DNA of 64,000 bases, from NCBI RefSeq assembly GCF_042682545.1, contig NZ_JBHUHQ010000019.1, one strand, 5' to 3'. How positions within the stretch are numbered: position 1 is the stretch's first letter; each line of letters starts with the position of its first letter. A program made the position numbers and the translations under genes. Under the pieces are notes generated by a model, which was not told where the DNA came from, made no database searches, and worked only from the letters and a program-made list of their open reading frames with translations. The DNA comes from Ornithinibacillus salinisoli. GTDB taxonomy: Bacteria > Bacillota > Bacilli > Bacillales > Amphibacillaceae. Below are positions 60,984 through 64,000 of this stretch, in pieces.

Positions 60984-61727
60984 TTGGTAAATTATCTTAC
61001 TTTTGAGGAGATACAAGAAAAGTGTGAAAAACTACAGGATGTTTATGAGATAGATGAGGAGAAATTTTATCACATTGTAGAAAAGTGGGCAAACGAAAAA
61101 ACAACAATTGAACAAAAATTAGTCGCTAGCTTTTCGGAGTTGCTTCAGCAAGTAAGTGATGAGATTACTAGTATGGAAGAGTCCGTTGATATGCAGGCAA
61201 CCTGTAGAATGGGCTGTGCATTTTGTTGTTACTTCCCTATTATTATTAATGAGATGGAAGCGAAATTAATGCAAAAATCTATAGCTAATTTTCCTGCTGA
61301 AAGAAAACGTAAAATACAACAGCATTTATCCAGATATTACGAAAAATATGGAGAAAAACTGGATCAAATCACCGCTATTAATTTTGAAGAAGATGAAAAC
61401 TTTAAATATAAATATCGTAAGAGTCTCGTGCCATGCCCTCTGTTAAACACAGATACAAATAAATGTATGGCCTACGAAATTCGACCAATACCTTGCAGAA
61501 CATATATGAATTACACCGATCCCAAAGTGTGTGAACAAGATGTAATGCCAAAAGAAACAATTAGTTTTGAATTTCTATATGGGGAATACATGGGTGCGTT
61601 AAATGAATTCCTGCAATTTCTAGTTGAAGAGGGTGATACAGGGTTTATCGAGTATCCAAATGATGTGTATGCCCATAATTATTTGGCAATTTGGTTGAAG
61701 GAGAGCTTTCATGAAGGAGTGAACTGA
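60984..61727 (+). CDS. YkgJ-type cysteine-cluster (metal-chelating) protein
   Basis: A 247-residue protein of the YkgJ/UPF0153 family, thought to bind zinc or an iron-sulfur cluster. Cysteines lie in CRMGCAFCC and later CPLLNTDTNKCMAYEIRPIPCRTY, the usual spacing. The first 60 residues form a helical extension (EKCEKLQDVYEIDEEKF). The start is TTG at 60984 behind GGGGAG. Function is not established for the family. It lies between two lipoprotein genes but probably has its own promoter. Confidence 0.85.
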   Translation: MVNYLTFEEIQEKCEKLQDVYEIDEEKFYHIVEKWANEKTTIEQKLVASFSELLQQVSDEITSMEESVDMQATCRMGCAFCCYFPIIINEMEAKLMQKSIANFPAERKRKIQQHLSRYYEKYGEKLDQITAINFEEDENFKYKYRKSLVPCPLLNTDTNKCMAYEIRPIPCRTYMNYTDPKVCEQDVMPKETISFEFLYGEYMGALNEFLQFLVEEGDTGFIEYPNDVYAHNYLAIWLKESFHEGVN

Positions 61728-61866
61728 CAATTTTAGTTCACTTTCTTGGATGATGGCTGCGGTAATGGGAGCTTTTGCATGGAAAAGTTAATTCACAAAA
61801 CGATGAAACTTTATATAGAATACATACGTAAATAAATAATATATCAATCAATGGGGATGTGTTTTT

Positions 61867-62703
61867 ATGAAGAAGTGGATGATAACTATTATGATGGTAA
61901 TGCTTGCAACAGGTCTTGTTGCGTGCGGTGGTGAAGGGGCACAAGAGGTTTATAAGAATGCCATGGAATCAGCTGATAAAATGGAGAGTGCAGAATTTGT
62001 GATAACAATGAATCAAGAAATGGTTTTACCGGATAACACGGAAATGGTAATGGAAAGTGAAATGAATGGTTCCATGACTGTCGATCCAGTTGCAATGTAT
62101 CAGAAAGGTAATGTTTCCGTGACGATGCAAGGTGACAGTATGGATAATATGTTTCCAATGGATATGGATACGGAAATCTACTTAGTCGATAATGAAATGT
62201 ATGTATATGAATCGATGATGGGACAATGGGTGAAAATGGATACGTCGATGGTTCCTAGTGAACTAATGGATTCGGCAACTAGCCAGCAGCTTGATGTAAG
62301 TGCACAGTTTGAAATGTTAGAGCAATATGTGGATGACCTAGATTTTGAGGAAACGGATAGTGAATATATTTATAAACTTTCAGCAGATAGTGAAGGTTTT
62401 AAAGAATTTACAGAAGAAATGATTCATGAATATATGCCGGAAGAACTTACAGCTCAACTAGATGGTACAATTAGTGAAGTATTAGAGAACATGGAGATAG
62501 ACTATTTGAATGTGGAAATGGTTCTTGATAAGAAGACTTATGATTTAAGACACTACAATATGGATATGTCTATGAAGATGAATGTTGAAGGAGAAGAAAT
62601 TAGTATTGTGCAACAAATTGATACAGATTATAAAAATATCAATTCAACTTCACCAATCACAGTACCTCAAGAGGTAATGGACGCTGCAGTAGATGGAATG
62701 TAG
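61867..62703 (+). CDS. Methionine-rich lipoprotein (DUF6612/LppX-like)
   Basis: A 278-residue lipoprotein with signal MKKWMITIMMVMLATGLV and lipobox LVAC. The mature part (ESADKMESAEFVITMNQEM..., YVYESMMGQWVKMD, YKLSADSEGFKEF, TYDLRHYNMDMSMKM) fits the half-barrel fold of LppX/LprG-like lipoproteins, which hold lipids in other phyla. It is unusually rich in methionine and acidic residues, consistent with a salt-adapted surface. The role is unknown. A terminator follows. Confidence 0.83.
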   Translation: MKKWMITIMMVMLATGLVACGGEGAQEVYKNAMESADKMESAEFVITMNQEMVLPDNTEMVMESEMNGSMTVDPVAMYQKGNVSVTMQGDSMDNMFPMDMDTEIYLVDNEMYVYESMMGQWVKMDTSMVPSELMDSATSQQLDVSAQFEMLEQYVDDLDFEETDSEYIYKLSADSEGFKEFTEEMIHEYMPEELTAQLDGTISEVLENMEIDYLNVEMVLDKKTYDLRHYNMDMSMKMNVEGEEISIVQQIDTDYKNINSTSPITVPQEVMDAAVDGM

Positions 62704-62718
62704 TCATAATTTGATGAA

Positions 62719-62760
62719 GAACTCGTGTCATTCTATTTGATACGGGTTTTCTTTTTTTGT
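62719..62760 (+). terminator. Terminator of the Met-rich lipoprotein gene
   Basis: AACTCGTGTCA pairs with TGATACGGGTT around a loop, followed by TTCTTTTTTT. Confidence 0.85.
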
Positions 62761-62835
62761 TTAATGAGATAAAACTTGGTGAAAATGAAATAGTACAGAT
62801 GTAAAAATTCACACGATGAAGGATGAGCATTACCC

Positions 62836-63495
62836 ATGAATATAAGGATTGAATTGACCTATCGAACCCCGAAAGGAACGGAAGCTAGTTTTACATCAGA
62901 TGAAATGAGGGCAAGTAAGGCACTATTAATTGCTCAAGACTTAGAAAAGTCAGGGCGTTTAAAGAAAATATCCTTTACTGATCATCTTGAAAATATCTGG
63001 TCACTAAAGGAGTTAAAGAAGCATTTGGAGGAAATTCAAACAGAACCACATGATGTGAAAATTTATTTCGATGGTGGTTTTGATTTGAAAACTAAACGGT
63101 CTGGATTGGGCTGCGCTATTTATTATGAACAAAATGGAAAATCGTTACGTTTACGAAAAAATGCTTTAGTTGAAGAACTTGATACGAATAATGAGGCAGA
63201 ATATGCTGCATTTTATTTTGGTTTACAAGAGATAGAATTATTAGGTGTACATCATTTGCCAGTTACATTTATCGGTGATTCACAGGTAGTAATCAATCAA
63301 TTAAATGGTGAATGGCCAGCATATGAAGAACAGTTATCCAATTGGGCGGATCGAATCGAAGCTAAGCTAGAGGAACTGGGAATTCAACCTGAATATGAGC
63401 TTATTTCACGAAAGAAAAATCGTGAAGCAGATCATTTAGCTTCTCAGGCAATGAATGAAATTGAAATATCAAGTGTAATTGAACTGGATGAATGA
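62836..63495 (+). CDS. RNase HI-like protein (YpeP type)
   Basis: A 219-residue protein. The N-terminal 70 residues are a YpeP-type extension. The C-terminal RNase H fold has YFDGGFDLKTKRSGLG (first Asp), TNNEAEYAAFYFGL (Glu), FIGDSQVVINQLNGEW (Asp) and READHLASQA (last Asp), so all four catalytic acids are present. It may degrade RNA in RNA-DNA hybrids; Bacillus subtilis YpeP showed little or no activity in my memory. It stands alone with a terminator. Confidence 0.88.
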   Translation: MNIRIELTYRTPKGTEASFTSDEMRASKALLIAQDLEKSGRLKKISFTDHLENIWSLKELKKHLEEIQTEPHDVKIYFDGGFDLKTKRSGLGCAIYYEQNGKSLRLRKNALVEELDTNNEAEYAAFYFGLQEIELLGVHHLPVTFIGDSQVVINQLNGEWPAYEEQLSNWADRIEAKLEELGIQPEYELISRKKNREADHLASQAMNEIEISSVIELDE

Positions 63496-63499
63496 AAGC

Positions 63500-63536
63500 G
63501 AAGTCCCATTGTAGTATTGTAACAATGGGACTTCAT
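63500..63536 (+). terminator. Terminator of the RNase H-like gene
   Basis: GAAGTCCCATTG pairs with CAATGGGACTTC around a loop, followed by ATTATTTAT. Confidence 0.82.
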
Positions 63537-63634
63537 TATTTATCGTTGTTATTAGTCGGATTTTGAAAAATATGAAACTTTCCCTACTTATTATTCGTAG
63601 AATTAAAAAAGATGATTCCAAAGGGGGAGGATTT

Positions 63635-64000
63635 ATGTATCAATCCTATACAGTTCGACATATTTTTATGGCTATTTCAATTAGCATCTTGTTTATTGGA
63701 CCGATATTACTACTGCTGATCCCTTCATTTGTTGCCAATAGTGTTCATAACACTACTGGTAGTTGGTTAGTAATTGTACCTGGGGTTAGTTACCTTATCT
63801 ACGGAATAGGTCTCGTATTGTTATTTCTAGCAGCATTATTTCCGTTTCTACTAAACATAAGTAAATCCTCAATTTTGATAAGTATTGTTTGTGTCATATT
63901 AAGTGGAGTAACTTTTACCCTGGCAGCAAAACCTTTTACGTCTTTAGCAACAGATTCGATTTCTTTTCAGACCCATATTCACACGGAGAAGCATACGTAT
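63635..64000 (+). CDS. Membrane protein, cut by window end
   Basis: ATG at 63635 behind AAAGGGGGAGG; the frame stays open for 122 codons to the window edge. The visible part starts MYQSYTVRHIFMAISISIL and contains three hydrophobic segments (about 10-32, 44-66 and 76-95), then a polar stretch with SFQTHIHTEKHTY. The family is not recognised from this part. Confidence 0.75.
   Translation, partial: MYQSYTVRHIFMAISISILFIGPILLLLIPSFVANSVHNTTGSWLVIVPGVSYLIYGIGLVLLFLAALFPFLLNISKSSILISIVCVILSGVTFTLAAKPFTSLATDSISFQTHIHTEKHTY

Noticed and set aside
61738..61790. Short hydrophobic reading frame (SWMMAAVMGAFAWKS) after the YkgJ-type gene
   Set aside because: No start codon with a ribosome-binding site in a sensible position; too short to support.
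1..64000. CRISPR arrays, prophage modules, insertion sequences, toxin-antitoxin pairs
   Set aside because: No regularly spaced repeats with unique spacers, no transposase, integrase or phage structural genes were seen in any frame.

Overview
The window looks like a chromosomal segment of a low-GC, spore-forming Bacillaceae bacterium. The gene order spx - mecA - coiA - pepF - spxH(yjbH) - yjbI - yjbK - yjbM - nadK - yjbO - prpE follows the yjb region of Bacillus subtilis. Spore genes (splAB, cotO, a CotY/CotZ-type coat protein) and frequent TTG/GTG starts behind strong Shine-Dalgarno sequences fit. A halophilic genus such as Oceanobacillus or Virgibacillus is a guess from general character, not something proven here.

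Layout. 1-9.5 kb: trpS with a T-box leader, a DUF378 protein, the splAB DNA-repair pair, and pantothenate genes (panE convergent with panBCD). 9.6-12.9 kb: a yjbC-type acetyltransferase, an amtB-glnK ammonium operon with two perfect TnrA/GlnR boxes, and spx. 13-23 kb: the Spx/Clp adaptor and competence block (mecA, coiA, pepF, spxH) and the yjbI-prpE genes. 23-29 kb: a GC-rich MITE-like element, a SEDS (FtsW/RodA) protein, mgtE, and a spore-coat cluster with sigma-K-like promoters. 29-35.8 kb: yjcF/G/H, a heterodimeric ABC exporter and a remnant of a two-component sensor gene. 36-41.5 kb: an orphan peptide-type permease pair, selO, a CAP-domain protein and tRNA-Val(GAC). 41.5-44.2 kb: an AT-rich accessory segment bounded by the tRNA-Val 3' half and a 42-bp copy of it, holding an APH-type kinase and a broken ABC-2 permease. 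44.2-48.7 kb: LysM and secreted proteins, small sporeformer proteins, a ZIP transporter and a DUF1232 protein. 48.9-52.8 kb: nadC translationally coupled to a TAXI-TRAP transporter. 53-58.4 kb: proC, then a terminator-bounded unit of HD-GYP protein, a 21-residue Cys/Trp peptide and a PqqD-like/M50 metalloprotease, then DUF2254 and YuiD-type membrane proteins. 58.4-64 kb: codY between two near-identical 40-bp palindromic repeats, several small Lys-rich proteins, lipoproteins, a YkgJ-type protein, a YpeP-type RNase H and a membrane protein cut by the window edge.

The most novel-looking items are the tiny peptide gene 55144-55209 with its RRE-like M50 protease (a candidate ribosomally made, modified peptide system), the nadC-TRAP operon (possible uptake and salvage of a pyridine carboxylate such as quinolinate), codY bracketed by repeats, and the tRNA-Val-bounded island remnant. 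Several small genes (17269-17448, 46701-46841, 55144-55209, 59484-59576, 59713-59871) were found by reading ribosome-binding sites directly. All functional assignments rest on motifs and family memory; no database search was possible.
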